A stretch of DNA of 64,000 nucleotides from assembly GCF_040649515.1 (NCBI RefSeq), contig NZ_JBEZFP010000014.1:1-64000 (forward strand), read 5' to 3'. How positions within the stretch are numbered: the first letter of the stretch is position 1; each line of letters opens with the position of its first letter. The stretch is from Yinghuangia elevatio (GTDB lineage: Bacteria; Actinomycetota; Actinomycetes; Streptomycetales; Streptomycetaceae). Positions 17,553 through 26,263 of this stretch are shown here, piece after piece. Below the pieces are notes generated by a model. It did not search any database. It was given only the letters and a program-made list of their open reading frames with translations, and was not told the DNA's origin. The position numbers were made by a program, and so were the translations under genes.

Positions 17553-18845
17553 TCAGGTCTTGCTCGCCGCGTGCCACTTGAGGCCCCAGCCGTACGCCAC
17601 GTCGACGGCCTGCTGTTTGAACATGCCGCCGGAAAGGACGATGTACTTCGCCTCACGCCGTACGACCAGTTCACCGGCGATGTTCTCGATCAGGGCGATC
17701 GCCGCCACCGGCGCGGGCACCGTGCATTCGTCGAGCCGCACCTCGACGGGCGGGCCGGCCGGCGGATAGAGCGTGGCGACCCCGTCGAGTCCGGCGAAGC
17801 TCTCGGCCCCCTGGTAGACGGCCACGAATATCAGGAGGCGCTTGATCTCGGCGGTGCGGTCGAGGTTGACGGTGAGGTTCTCGCCGCCGCCCCGGCTCCC
17901 GCCGGTCCGGTCGTCGCGGTCCAGCCGGACGTAGGGCGGCTCGTCGAACGAGCCGAACTGCTCGTCGATGGGGTGGATGATGCCCTTGTCGCCGTTCTGC
18001 AGTTCCCACAGGCAGGACAGGTCGAGGTCGATGTCGTTCGGGTTCACCGCCCGCGGGCCCCTCCGCAGCAGACCGCGCGAGTGTGGGCGGGCGCTCCAGG
18101 AAAGGTTGACCCGCAGCGCGCCGGACGTCGCACCCTGCTTCGTGAGCGAGACGGTCGGCGCGGTCTTCGTCAGCGTGATCTTCGACAGCGAGACCGGCGC
18201 GGGCGGAGGTGGCGGTGCGGGCGATGCGGGCGGTACGGGCGGTACGGGCGGCAAAAGGCTCGGCGGGGCGGCTTGCGGGGGCGGCGGCGGGGTCACCGGC
18301 ACGGGTGCGGGCTCCGGTTCCTCCGCGACGCTGATGCCGAAGTCGGTGGCCAGCCCGGCCAGGCCGGACGCGTAGCCCTGGCCCACGGCGCGGAACTTCC
18401 ACGTCCCCTTGCCGCGGTAGAGCTCCCCGAGCACGAAGGCCGACTCGGACGTGGCGTCGGAGCTGTCGAACCGGGCCAGCTCGGAGCCGTTCGCTGCGTC
18501 CAGCACCCGGATGCAGAGGCCGCGTACCTGACCGAACGTCCCGCCGTCGGCCGAGGCCGCCAGCACCACGGCTGTGATGTCCTGCTCCACCGAGGCCAGG
18601 TCCACCGCGAGGGTGTCGACCGCCTGCGCGCCGTCCTGGCGCGTGCCTTCGTAGCGGACCGCGCCGCGGGGGTGCGAGGGCTGGTTGTAGAAGACGAAGT
18701 CGTCGTCCGACCGGACGCGGCCGGCCGCGGTCAGCAGCAGCGCCGAGGCGTCCACGTCGGGGCTCCCCGGGCCGTGCTGCCGGCCGAGCTCGACCCGTAC
18801 CGCGGCGGCGGGCACCGGCACGTTGGCACCCTTGCTCATCGACAT
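17553..18845 (-). CDS. TerD-family protein with two TerD-like domains
   Basis: A 430-residue protein. The N-terminal TerD domain has SPDVDASALLLTAAGRVRSDDDFVFYNQP, matching the Ca-binding and NQP signature, then FVLGELYRGKGTWKFRAVGQGYASGLAGLATDFGI. A Pro/Ala-rich linker (about residues 185-220, PVTPPPPPQAAPP) leads to SLSKITLTKTAPTVSLTKQG and a second TerD-like domain in which NPNDIDLDLSCLWELQNGDKG replaces the first motif and LLIFVAVYQGAESFAGLDG follows. TerD proteins are linked to tellurite resistance, stress and phage defence. A strong GGGAGGG ribosome site precedes ATG 18845. It stands alone without other ter genes nearby. Confidence 0.88.
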   Translation of the reverse strand: MSMSKGANVPVPAAAVRVELGRQHGPGSPDVDASALLLTAAGRVRSDDDFVFYNQPSHPRGAVRYEGTRQDGAQAVDTLAVDLASVEQDITAVVLAASADGGTFGQVRGLCIRVLDAANGSELARFDSSDATSESAFVLGELYRGKGTWKFRAVGQGYASGLAGLATDFGISVAEEPEPAPVPVTPPPPPQAAPPSLLPPVPPVPPASPAPPPPPAPVSLSKITLTKTAPTVSLTKQGATSGALRVNLSWSARPHSRGLLRRGPRAVNPNDIDLDLSCLWELQNGDKGIIHPIDEQFGSFDEPPYVRLDRDDRTGGSRGGGENLTVNLDRTAEIKRLLIFVAVYQGAESFAGLDGVATLYPPAGPPVEVRLDECTVPAPVAAIALIENIAGELVVRREAKYIVLSGGMFKQQAVDVAYGWGLKWHAASKT

Positions 18846-18934
18846 CCGAGCCCTCCCTCACATCAGGTCCGGGAAGCGTACTTAGCGGGCAATCTTGCGG
18901 CACCCCGGTGCTCCGAAAAGCGCGGATCCCGGAC

Positions 18935-19007
18935 AACCCGCGCAACGCCGAACCCGCGCAACGCCGAACCCTCGCAACGCCGACCCACGCAGCGCCGAAC
19001 CCATGCG
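18935..19007. repeat. 16-bp tandem repeat, about 4.5 copies
   Basis: Unit AACCCGCGCAACGCCG, two perfect copies followed by degenerate ones, between the TerD-type gene and the luciferase-like gene (both minus strand), in the former's promoter region. Confidence 0.88.
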
Positions 19008-19035
19008 CCCCCAGGCCGCGCGAAACGCGACGCCG

Positions 19036-20040
19036 TCACGCCGGGGTGCGCGGACGCCCGACCTGACGGGCAATCAGCTCCATTGCCGGGAGGACGAGGC
19101 GCAGCCCGAGCCGAACCGGCTGGGTGTGGCACAGCAGGTCCGTCGCACCGGGGAGCCCGGGGTCGCGGGCGAGTGCGGCGGCCACCTGGTCCGGCGCGCC
19201 GTACGCGAAGGCTCCGGCGGCCAGGTAGGCGTCCGGGTCGAAGCCGTCCGGGTAGCGCCCGGTGCGGACCCCGTCGTCGATCCAGTCGCGCAGCCGTGGC
19301 GCCAGGACGGCGCGCGCGAGTTCGGCGGGCTCCGATGGGAACACCGGGCGCGACACCGCTATGCGCGCCGTGCGTCCCGCGGCCTCCATACGGCCGCGGT
19401 AGCCGTCGGCGAGGCGCGCGTATTCGGTGTCCTGGGCGTGCGGGCCGTCGGGGCCCGGGCCGCGCCGCCCGTACATGACGCCGAGGCCGAGACGGGCGGC
19501 ACGGTCCATGCCCGCCGCGGAGCCGGTGCCGAGCCACACCCGTTCGGACAGTTCGGGTGCGGGCGGTGTGAGGCGGACCCCGCCGGGGAGTTCGCGTCCG
19601 TCGAGCGCGTCGAGGAGTACGGGCAGCAGGCCGTCGAGGACATCGTGGCGGCGCTCGTGGTCCAGGCCGAACGCGCGGGAGGCGGTGGCGTCGGCGCCTG
19701 CCCCGAGGCCCAGTTCGAGGCGTCCGCCGCTCAACGCGTCCACGACGGCCGCGTCTTCCGCGAGCCGCAGCGCGTTCTCGGCCGGGCCGACGACGACCGC
19801 GGTCCCGAGACGGATCCGGGTCGTGTGCTCGGCGATGGCGGCGAGCAGGACCAGGGGCGACGGGAGGGTGCCGCCGTGGGCCCCGAAGTGATGTTGCGCG
19901 ACCCAGAAGCTGTGGAAACCCAACTCTTCGGCAGCGACGGCGAGTTCGATGGTCTCCCGATAGAGGCTCCGGGGTGGGCCGTCGGCGGAGACGTGGGTGA
20001 TCCAGCCGAGTCGGGGCAGGCTGCGGGGGCGGTGGTGCAT
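19036..20040 (-). CDS. LLM-class flavin-dependent oxidoreductase
   Basis: A 334-residue bacterial luciferase-like TIM-barrel monooxygenase using FMN or F420. Typical segments are LAVAAEELGFHSFWVAQHHFG, TTRIRLGTAVVVGPAENALRLAEDAAVVDALSGG (split by the usual GRLELGLGAGAD) and ERVWLGTGSAAGMDRAARLGLGVMYGR. It starts at ATG 20040. The gene is divergent from the cobalamin-riboswitch transport operon, separated by about 600 bp, and could act on a compound related to that importer, but nothing in the sequence proves this. Substrate unknown. Confidence 0.88.
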   Translation of the reverse strand: MHHRPRSLPRLGWITHVSADGPPRSLYRETIELAVAAEELGFHSFWVAQHHFGAHGGTLPSPLVLLAAIAEHTTRIRLGTAVVVGPAENALRLAEDAAVVDALSGGRLELGLGAGADATASRAFGLDHERRHDVLDGLLPVLLDALDGRELPGGVRLTPPAPELSERVWLGTGSAAGMDRAARLGLGVMYGRRGPGPDGPHAQDTEYARLADGYRGRMEAAGRTARIAVSRPVFPSEPAELARAVLAPRLRDWIDDGVRTGRYPDGFDPDAYLAAGAFAYGAPDQVAAALARDPGLPGATDLLCHTQPVRLGLRLVLPAMELIARQVGRPRTPA

Positions 20041-20314
20041 GGACGGTCCCGGGGTCGTGGTGCGTCGGGCGGCACGGCGGGCAGGCTGTGGACGGGCTTG
20101 TGGGCGGGGGCGTCGGCGGACGCGTCGGACGGACTTGCCGGCACGACTTGTCGTAAGGGTCCGGCAGGGTTGTCGCCGGACCGAGGGCGGGGCGGCGGGC
20201 TGTTGGCGCGTGAGCGTACCCGCCGTGTCCGGCGATTCGTCGCGGACGCCCGGACCGCCCGGGTGCGGCGGGCAAGATCGGTGCCGCTACCGTGGTGCCC
20301 GCATCGGTTCGCCC

Positions 20315-20525
20315 TCCGTCTCGTGCGGCAGGGCGTCGCAAGAGGGAACCCGGTGGAAATCCGGGACTGCCCCGCAGCGGTGAGTGGGAACGACCGCCGT
20401 CATGAGCACTGGACCGCCCACGGTCCGGGAAGCGACGGCCAGTAGGTCCGGGCTGATGCCTCGTTCGAAGGACGAGGCGCGATGTGCCCGGGTGCCCGCG
20501 AGTCCGAAGACCTGCCGACGCCCGT
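20315..20525 (+). ncRNA. Cobalamin riboswitch
   Basis: The region shows the conserved cobalamin-riboswitch core: GGGAAcCCGGTGgaAATCCGGG at 20344-20363 region, GcCCCGCagcGGTgAGT, a long variable arm, then the 3' signature GCGAGTCCGAAGACCTGCC at 20498-20516. The closing stem P1 is CGGCAGG (20326-20332) with CCTGCCG (20511-20517). It lies 120 bp upstream of the solute-binding-protein start on the same strand, so adenosylcobalamin should repress the five-gene importer. In this family the aptamer usually hides a ribosome-binding site or forms a terminator; a GC-rich segment at 20530-20600 could serve but was not modelled. Confidence 0.93.
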
Positions 20526-20641
20526 ACGCGGCATGCGTGCGGTTCCAGCCGGACCCCGAGGGCGGGTCGTGCGGAGGCCGCTCGGCCGTGCGCTCACTCG
20601 CCTTCCGGTTCCGGTGCCCGGAACTCGCGAAGGAGAGCGCC

Positions 20642-22339
20642 ATGGCATCCCCCGACAGACCCGCGTCCGCGTTCGGCGGCCGCTTCCGCAACCCGTTGTC
20701 CCGGCTGCTGTCCCGCCGGACGACGCGCCGCCCGACGGACCGCACAGGCGACCGTACGAACGGCCGCGCGACCGGGCAGGCCGGGCTCGCCGTAGCTTCC
20801 GTCGCCGCGTTGGCCGTGCTCGCCACCGGGTGCGGGAGCGGTGGCGACTCCGCGGCCAAGCCGGCGGGCGCCGCGGCCGAGAAGCCGCTGACGATCTACA
20901 ACTCCTATTCGATCGCGGGCCTCGATCCCGTCGGCACCGGGACGAACTGGCTGTTCGACTGGGGCGTGGCGGAGAACCTGATGGAGGCCGGCGAGGACGG
21001 CGTCGTCCGCCCGTGGCTGGCGCAGTCGGTGACCCAGGGCAGCCCGACCGAGTGGCGCATCACGCTGCGGCCGGGCATGACGTTCCAGAACGGCAGGCCG
21101 GTGGACGCGGAGGCGGTCAACCGCGCCCTCACCCGGCAGATCGCCAGGTCCAAGGCCGTGCGCACGTACCTGGCCGAGGGCTCGACGGTACGCACCACGG
21201 GCCCGCTCGACCTGGTCCTGACCACTCCCGCACCCAACGCCGCGGTCCCGGCCGCGCTGGCGGCGCGCGACACGTCGCTGCAGATCTACGACACCGAAGC
21301 CGTCGAGGCGGCGGGCGGCTACTCCGCGAAGATCGTGAACGCCGGTGCCTTCACCGGACCGTACGCCGTCACCGCGTGGACACCCGATCTGCTGAAACTC
21401 GCCCGGTACGACAAGTACTGGGCCGGCCGGCCCAAGCTTCCGTCGGTCACCGTCAAGGTGGTGCCCGACGAGCAGGCCCGGATCGCCGGCGTGCAGTCCG
21501 GCGAGGCGCAACTCGCCTTCTACCCCTCACCGGACGCGGCGCTCACGCTGGCCGGTCGCACGGACTCGGTGCTCAGGACCTCGCCGAAGGCGCTCCAGGC
21601 GCTGCTGATCGACATGAACCTCACCGCCGCGCCGTTCGACGACGCCCGGGTGCGCCGCGCGTTCGCCCGGGCGATCGACTACCGGGAGTTGGGCGAGGAC
21701 GTCGCCAAGGGCTCGTTCGCCACCGCGACGGGTCTGTATCCGGAGGGCTACCCCTACGCGGCGGCCACCCAGCACACCGACTTCGCCGAGGCGAACCGGC
21801 TGCTGGACGAGGCGGGTTGGGCCAAGGGCAAGGACGGCGTCCGCGGCAAGGACGGCAAGCGCCTGACGGTCCGCTTCGTCACGCAGGCCCAGGGGCCGGA
21901 GACGAACGCCCTTGCGGTGGTGATCAAGTCCGAAGTGGCGAAGGCCGGTTTCGACCTCCAGATCGTGAACGCCGAGGACTCCGCGCGCACGAAGGCGGAC
22001 CTGGGCGCGTGGGAGGCGTCCATCGGGCTCAACGGCTCGCTGTCCGGCACGGCGGACCCGATCCAACCGTTCCGCGCGCGCTGGACGACCGGCGGGTCGG
22101 CGAACGCCCAGAAGCTCTCGGACCCGCGGGTCGACGCGCTCGGCGACCGCCTGTTGACCACGACCGACCAGGCGGCCCGCGAACAGCTGCTGCGCGAGGG
22201 CCAGGCAATTCTCAGCGACCGGGAGGCGTACGTGATCGCCGCCACGTACAAGCAGTTCGCCGTGGTGGCCGGCGGCGACTGGACGGGGTACCAGGTCTCC
22301 AACGTACGGAGGCATCTGCGCTTCGACACGGCGCCGTGA
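20642..22339 (+). CDS. Opp/Nik-type solute-binding lipoprotein
   Basis: A 565-residue family-5 solute-binding protein. A long basic N-terminus precedes the signal helix and the lipobox LATGC with lipidated Cys64. The mature part follows the family: LTIYNSYSIAGLDPVGTG, GVAENLMEAGEDGVVRPWLAQSV, WRITLRPGMTFQNGRPVDAEAV, and later VRRAFARAIDYRELG and ANRLLDEAGW. ATG 20642 is preceded by AAGGAG. The cobalamin riboswitch upstream implies that the ligand relates to cobalt or B12 metabolism, for instance a cobalt/nickel chelate; peptide import is the alternative. Four coupled genes for two permeases and two ATPases follow. Confidence 0.9.
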   Translation: MASPDRPASAFGGRFRNPLSRLLSRRTTRRPTDRTGDRTNGRATGQAGLAVASVAALAVLATGCGSGGDSAAKPAGAAAEKPLTIYNSYSIAGLDPVGTGTNWLFDWGVAENLMEAGEDGVVRPWLAQSVTQGSPTEWRITLRPGMTFQNGRPVDAEAVNRALTRQIARSKAVRTYLAEGSTVRTTGPLDLVLTTPAPNAAVPAALAARDTSLQIYDTEAVEAAGGYSAKIVNAGAFTGPYAVTAWTPDLLKLARYDKYWAGRPKLPSVTVKVVPDEQARIAGVQSGEAQLAFYPSPDAALTLAGRTDSVLRTSPKALQALLIDMNLTAAPFDDARVRRAFARAIDYRELGEDVAKGSFATATGLYPEGYPYAAATQHTDFAEANRLLDEAGWAKGKDGVRGKDGKRLTVRFVTQAQGPETNALAVVIKSEVAKAGFDLQIVNAEDSARTKADLGAWEASIGLNGSLSGTADPIQPFRARWTTGGSANAQKLSDPRVDALGDRLLTTTDQAAREQLLREGQAILSDREAYVIAATYKQFAVVAGGDWTGYQVSNVRRHLRFDTAP

Positions 22340-23370
22340 CATCGCGTGCCGCAACGGCGGCTCCCGGCGGCGGACCCGCCGCGCCGGGAGCCGTCCCGCG
22401 GGCCCTGCGCAGCGCACGCGCGGCGGGTCACCCGATCGCGCGGCGGCTTCTGTCCGTTCCGGTCACCGTCGCGGGCGCGGCGCTGCTGATCTGGGCCCTG
22501 CTGCCCCTTGCTCCCGGCGACCCGGCCCGGATGACGCTGACCGCACAGGGGGTCCCGGAACCGACGCCGGATCAGCTCGCCGCCACACGCGCCGAGTTGG
22601 GTCTCGACCGTGCCCCGGCCGAGCAGTTCGGGCACTGGGTGGTCCGCGCCCTGCACGGCGATCTGGGTACGTCGTACCAAAGCGGCCGCCCGGTGCTGAC
22701 CGAACTCGGCGAACGGCTGCCCGCGACACTGCGGCTGGGCAGTGCCGCCCTGCTGTTCGCGTTGGCGATCGCGGTGCCGCTCGCGCTCGTCGCCGCGGCC
22801 TTCCGGCGCCGTTGGCCGGACACCCTCGCCCGCGCGCTCGCGCTGCTCGGGGCCGCCCTGCCGGGCTTCGTCGTGGGCCTGATCCTCATTCAACTCGTGG
22901 TGGTCCAGGGCGGCTTCGGCTCGGTGGTGCTGGACGGTACGTGGGCCGCGGTGTGGATGCCCGCGCTGTGCCTGGCGTTCGGCATGTTCGACGTGTGGTC
23001 GCGTCTGCTGCGCGGTGCCCTGGTGGACGCGATGGACAGCGGATGGGCCGCCTCGGTGATCGCCCGCGGCACGGGAAGCCGGAGACTGCTCCTGCGGCAC
23101 GCCCTCCCGAACGCGCTGCCGCCGCTGATCCACGCCGTCGCGGTGAGCGCCGGAGCGCTGTGGGGCGGCGCGGCGATCCTCGAGACGGTGTTCACCTGGC
23201 CGGGCGCCGGCTCCTACGTCGTGTCGTCGGTGAAGGCCCGCGATCTGCCGGTGATCCAGGCGTTCGCGGTGCTGGCCACCCTCGCGTACGTCGCGGCCAG
23301 CCTGCTCGCCGACCTGCTGGCCGCGCTCGTCGACCCGCGCCTGCGCGGCGACTGCGCCAAGGGGGTGTGA
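22336..23370 (+). CDS. Opp/Nik-type ABC permease 1 (DppB/NikB-like)
   Basis: A 344-residue inner-membrane permease that begins at a GTG overlapping the binding-protein stop. After a 35-residue Ala/Pro-rich lead comes RRLLSVPVTVAGAALLIWALLPLAPGDPAR, the typical DppB N-terminal helix with PGDPA, then LGLDRAPAEQFGHWVVRALHGDLGTSYQ and the EAA-loop-like SVIARGTGSRRLLLRHALPNALPPLI. Six hydrophobic helices are visible. The Pro/Ala extension is unusually long, and translation could begin further in, but no better start is seen. Confidence 0.92.
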   Translation: MTSRAATAAPGGGPAAPGAVPRALRSARAAGHPIARRLLSVPVTVAGAALLIWALLPLAPGDPARMTLTAQGVPEPTPDQLAATRAELGLDRAPAEQFGHWVVRALHGDLGTSYQSGRPVLTELGERLPATLRLGSAALLFALAIAVPLALVAAAFRRRWPDTLARALALLGAALPGFVVGLILIQLVVVQGGFGSVVLDGTWAAVWMPALCLAFGMFDVWSRLLRGALVDAMDSGWAASVIARGTGSRRLLLRHALPNALPPLIHAVAVSAGALWGGAAILETVFTWPGAGSYVVSSVKARDLPVIQAFAVLATLAYVAASLLADLLAALVDPRLRGDCAKGV

Positions 23371-23371
23371 C

Positions 23372-24310
23372 GTGCCCAAAGCCGCCGCCCCGGACACGAC
23401 GCCGCCGGCACCCGGTCGCGCGACCCCGGCACTCCGCCATACGGCGGCCTCGCTCCGGCGCGCCGCCGCCGCGCTCCGGCACGGCCCCCTCATGGCAAGT
23501 GCCCTCGGCCGCACCGGACTCGGTCTCGCGGGCCTCGCCCTGCTGTTCGCCGTCCTCGGCCCGGTCGTGGCGACCCATCAGCCGGACACCGTCGACCTGG
23601 GCGCGAAGTTGCATGCGCCGGACGGCGAACACTGGTTCGGCACCGACCAGTTCGGCCGCGACCAGTTCGCCCGGCTGACGGCCGGGGCCCGCAGGTCGCT
23701 GCTGGCCGCCTTCACCGTGCTGGCCGGTTCGTGCACGGTGAGCCTGGTCGTCGGCGTGGTGGCAGGCCTCGCACGGGGGTTCGCCGACGCCGTCCTCATG
23801 CGCGTCGTCGACATCGTCCTGGCGATCCCGTCCCTGGTGCTCGCGCTCGCGGTGGTCGGCGTGCTGGGCCCCGGATTCGGCAATCTCCTTCTCGCCCTGG
23901 TCATCTCGTCCTGGGCGGCCAACGCCCGCATCGTCCGCGCCTTCACCCTCGCCGTACGCGACCGCCCGTACATCGCGGCGGCGCGCCTCGGCGGGGCCGG
24001 ACCCGCGCGGATTGCCGTCGGTCACGTGCTGCCGGCCGTCGTCCCCCGGCTCCTCGTCGTGGCGACCCTCCAACTGGGCGGCACCATCGTGTCGTTGGCG
24101 GGCCTGTCGTTCCTCGGCCTGGGGGCGCAGCCGCCCACCGCGGAGCTCGGCGCGATGCTGGGCGACGCCCGGGCGTTCGTCACCGTCGCGCCCTGGCTGC
24201 TCGCCGCCCCGACCACCGTGGTCCTGGTGGTCACCGCGGCGGCCACCCTGGTCGGCGACGCGGTCCGGGACGCCACCCATCACTCCGCGGTCGAGGAGGT
24301 GCACCCGTGA
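23372..24310 (+). CDS. Opp/Nik-type ABC permease 2 (DppC/NikC-like)
   Basis: A 312-residue permease starting at GTG 23372 with AAGGGGGTG just upstream, one base after the preceding stop. The signature of DppC-like subunits is present: DTVDLGAKLHAPDGEHWFGTDQFGRDQFARL, five membrane helices, and the EAA loop YIAAARLGGAGPARIAVGHVLPAVVPRLLV, followed by AGLSFLGLGAQPPTAELGAML. It would form the heterodimeric channel with the preceding gene product. Confidence 0.93.
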   Translation: MPKAAAPDTTPPAPGRATPALRHTAASLRRAAAALRHGPLMASALGRTGLGLAGLALLFAVLGPVVATHQPDTVDLGAKLHAPDGEHWFGTDQFGRDQFARLTAGARRSLLAAFTVLAGSCTVSLVVGVVAGLARGFADAVLMRVVDIVLAIPSLVLALAVVGVLGPGFGNLLLALVISSWAANARIVRAFTLAVRDRPYIAAARLGGAGPARIAVGHVLPAVVPRLLVVATLQLGGTIVSLAGLSFLGLGAQPPTAELGAMLGDARAFVTVAPWLLAAPTTVVLVVTAAATLVGDAVRDATHHSAVEEVHP

Positions 24311-25236
24311 GCGGCCCGAGGGCCGGAACCGCCGAACTCGACGTGGGCGGACTGCGTGTGACGTACCGGAACGGCGCCGCCGCCGTGCGCGGCGTCGACT
24401 TGGCCGTCGGCGCCGGCGAAGTCCTGGGGCTGGTCGGCGAAAGCGGCAGCGGCAAGTCGACCGTGGCCCGCGCCGTGCTCGGACTCCTGCCACGCGGAGC
24501 GGCGGTCACCGGAAACATCCGCGTGGGCGGACGGGAACTCGTCGGCGCGGACCCCCGCGCGTGGCGGGCCGTCCGCGGGGATGTGATCGGGTACGTCGGG
24601 CAGGACCCGTTCGCGGCCTTCGATCCGCGCCTGAAGGTGGGCGCGTCGATCGCCGAGGCATGGCGCGCGAAGGGGCGTACGCCGCCCGCTGGTGCGATCC
24701 CGGAGCGCCTCGCCGCCCTCGGTGTCCCCGACGCGGACGCCGCCGCCCGCCGCCGGCCGCACACCTGGTCCGGCGGCATGCTCCAACGGGCTGCCATCGC
24801 CGCCGCGACGGCCTTGGCGCCGACCCTGGTGGTCGCGGACGAACCGACGTCCGCACTCGACGCGGGCCTCGCCGACGCCACCCTGGCGCACCTGCGCGCC
24901 ACCGGCGCCGCAGTCCTGCTCATCACCCATGACCTGCGTCTCGCGGCGCGCCACACCGACCGCGTAGCGGTGATGTACGCCGGACGGATCGTCGAGACCG
25001 GTGACTCCGGCGAGGCGTTGTCCAGGCCGAGACACCCGTACACGCAAGCCCTGTTGGCCGCTCTCCCCCGCCCCGGACATCCGCTGCCCGAGCCGCTTCC
25101 CGGCGAACCCCCGTCTCCGCGGCGAGGCGCCGACGCGGGTTGCCCGTTCGCCCCGCGCTGCCGCCGCGTCCGGGCGGAGTGCTCGGACGACGTCCCGGCA
25201 CCGATCGACGGGGTGGCCTGCGTGGCGGCGCGATGA
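24307..25236 (+). CDS. Opp/Nik-type ABC ATPase 1 (DppD/NikD-like)
   Basis: A 309-residue ATPase beginning at a GTG overlapping the previous stop. Walker A GESGSGKSTVARAVLG, Q-loop YVGQDPFAAFDP, signature WSGGMLQRAAIA, Walker B LVVADEPTSALDA and switch His in LLITHDLRLAARHTD are intact. The C-terminal oligopeptide-transporter motif CPFAPRCRRVRAEC has the four-Cys pattern that may hold an iron-sulfur cluster in Dpp/Nik ATPases. Confidence 0.93.
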   Translation: MSGPRAGTAELDVGGLRVTYRNGAAAVRGVDLAVGAGEVLGLVGESGSGKSTVARAVLGLLPRGAAVTGNIRVGGRELVGADPRAWRAVRGDVIGYVGQDPFAAFDPRLKVGASIAEAWRAKGRTPPAGAIPERLAALGVPDADAAARRRPHTWSGGMLQRAAIAAATALAPTLVVADEPTSALDAGLADATLAHLRATGAAVLLITHDLRLAARHTDRVAVMYAGRIVETGDSGEALSRPRHPYTQALLAALPRPGHPLPEPLPGEPPSPRRGADAGCPFAPRCRRVRAECSDDVPAPIDGVACVAAR

Positions 25237-25913
25237 CGGACCCGAGCACCGAGCCCGTCGTCGTCGCACGGGACTTGTGGCGCACGCACGGGCGCGGCCC
25301 ACGGGCGCACGATGTCCTGCGCGGCACGGAACTCACCGCGCTGCCAGGGGAGATCATCGGCATTGTGGGCCGGTCAGGCTGCGGCAAGAGCACCCTGCTG
25401 CGCATCCTCGCCGGCCTGGAGCGGCCCGACCGGGGAAGCGTCTTCTGGAACCCCGGCACGCGCGCCGGGCGGCCCGCGCCGGGAAGCGTCGCCGCGGTCT
25501 TCCAGGACGCGGCCGGCAGCCTCGATCCGAACTGGAGTATCGCGCGCAGCGTCGCGGAGCCGTTGGCCCGGCGTCTGACGCGGCAGGCGCGGCGCGCAGC
25601 GGTGCTGGAAGCGCTGCGGTCGGTGGGACTCGGCGATCTCGACCCGTCCCTGCGCCCCGCTCGCCTGTCCGGCGGCCAGTGCCAACGGGTGGCATTGGCA
25701 AGGGCGTTCGCGGCCCGACCGGGACTGCTGCTCGCCGACGAGCCGACGTCCGCCCTCGACGCCTCGGCCGCCGCCGCAATCCTCCGGCTGTTGCGCAGAG
25801 CCGCCGACTCCGGAACCGCCGTCGTCCTGGTCACCCACGACCGGGACGCGGCCGCCGCACTGACCACGCGCCTTCTGGGCATGTCCGACGGGGTCCTGAC
25901 CCACATCGGCTGA
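25233..25913 (+). CDS. Opp/Nik-type ABC ATPase 2 (DppF/NikE-like)
   Basis: A 226-residue ATPase, shorter than the usual 260-330 because it lacks the C-terminal oligopeptide/Cys domain. It begins at ATG overlapping the previous stop in ATGA. Walker A GRSGCGKSTLLRIL, Q-loop AVFQDAAGSLDPNW, signature LSGGQCQRVALA, Walker B LLLADEPTSALDA and VLVTHDRDAAA are all present. Last gene of the riboswitch-controlled operon; no strong terminator hairpin is evident after it. Confidence 0.92.
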   Translation: MTDPSTEPVVVARDLWRTHGRGPRAHDVLRGTELTALPGEIIGIVGRSGCGKSTLLRILAGLERPDRGSVFWNPGTRAGRPAPGSVAAVFQDAAGSLDPNWSIARSVAEPLARRLTRQARRAAVLEALRSVGLGDLDPSLRPARLSGGQCQRVALARAFAARPGLLLADEPTSALDASAAAAILRLLRRAADSGTAVVLVTHDRDAAAALTTRLLGMSDGVLTHIG

Positions 25914-26221
25914 GCCGGGCCGGACCATCCCAGCGGGCGCACCGGGCGGGGTCGATGCAACTTGGCACGCCCATACCCTCCGACGTCGCGCCTCAGCCAT
26001 CGACCCAGGCACCCGCAACGATCCCGAGCGCGGCCACGACCGGCCCGCCGGCGGCCGACCTGCCACGACACCACCGCTCCGGCGCAGCCGCTCCCCCGCG
26101 CCCTCACTCGTGCCGCCCGATCATCCCGATGCGCCACCCACCGCGGCGCTGAAACGTCGGCGGCCCCGCGTTTCACCGATCCGACTGGACGCGGCCCCGC
26201 GGGATGGGCTAGAAATCTCTC
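25914..26221. other. Intergenic spacer between two transport operons
   Basis: 308 bp of moderately G/C-rich DNA with no supported gene. Base composition turns A/T-rich only after 26210, where the promoter/operator of the next operon begins. Confidence 0.45.
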
Positions 26222-26247
26222 TGAAAACGATAATGGTTTTCATTCTC
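26222..26247 (+). promoter_or_regulatory. Fur/Zur-family operator overlapping the metallophore-operon promoter
   Basis: A perfect 7-7-7 inverted repeat TGAAAAC-(GATAATG)-GTTTTCA spans 26222-26242 in otherwise G/C-rich DNA. The overlapping segment GATAATGGTTTTCATTCTC (26229-26247) matches the classical 19-bp Fur-type box GATAATGATAATCATTATC at 15 of 19 positions, and the AATGAAAAC half-site is like actinobacterial Zur boxes. GATAAT at 26229 is also the best -10 element, and AGGAGG with ATG 26264 follows within 40 bases. A metal-loaded Fur-superfamily repressor (Zur or Fur) binding here would block RNA polymerase. Which metal is sensed cannot be read from the site. Confidence 0.75.
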
Positions 26248-26263
26248 TTTTAGGAGGGGCGGG

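Noticed and set aside
23192..24493. 433-codon minus-strand frame over the DppC-like permease
   Set aside because: Composition is of a shadow frame and the plus-strand permease and ATPase are unambiguous.
26222..26242. Considered a phage or integration attachment site because of the sharp A/T shift
   Set aside because: The A/T block is explained by promoter plus operator, and no integrase or tRNA end is nearby.
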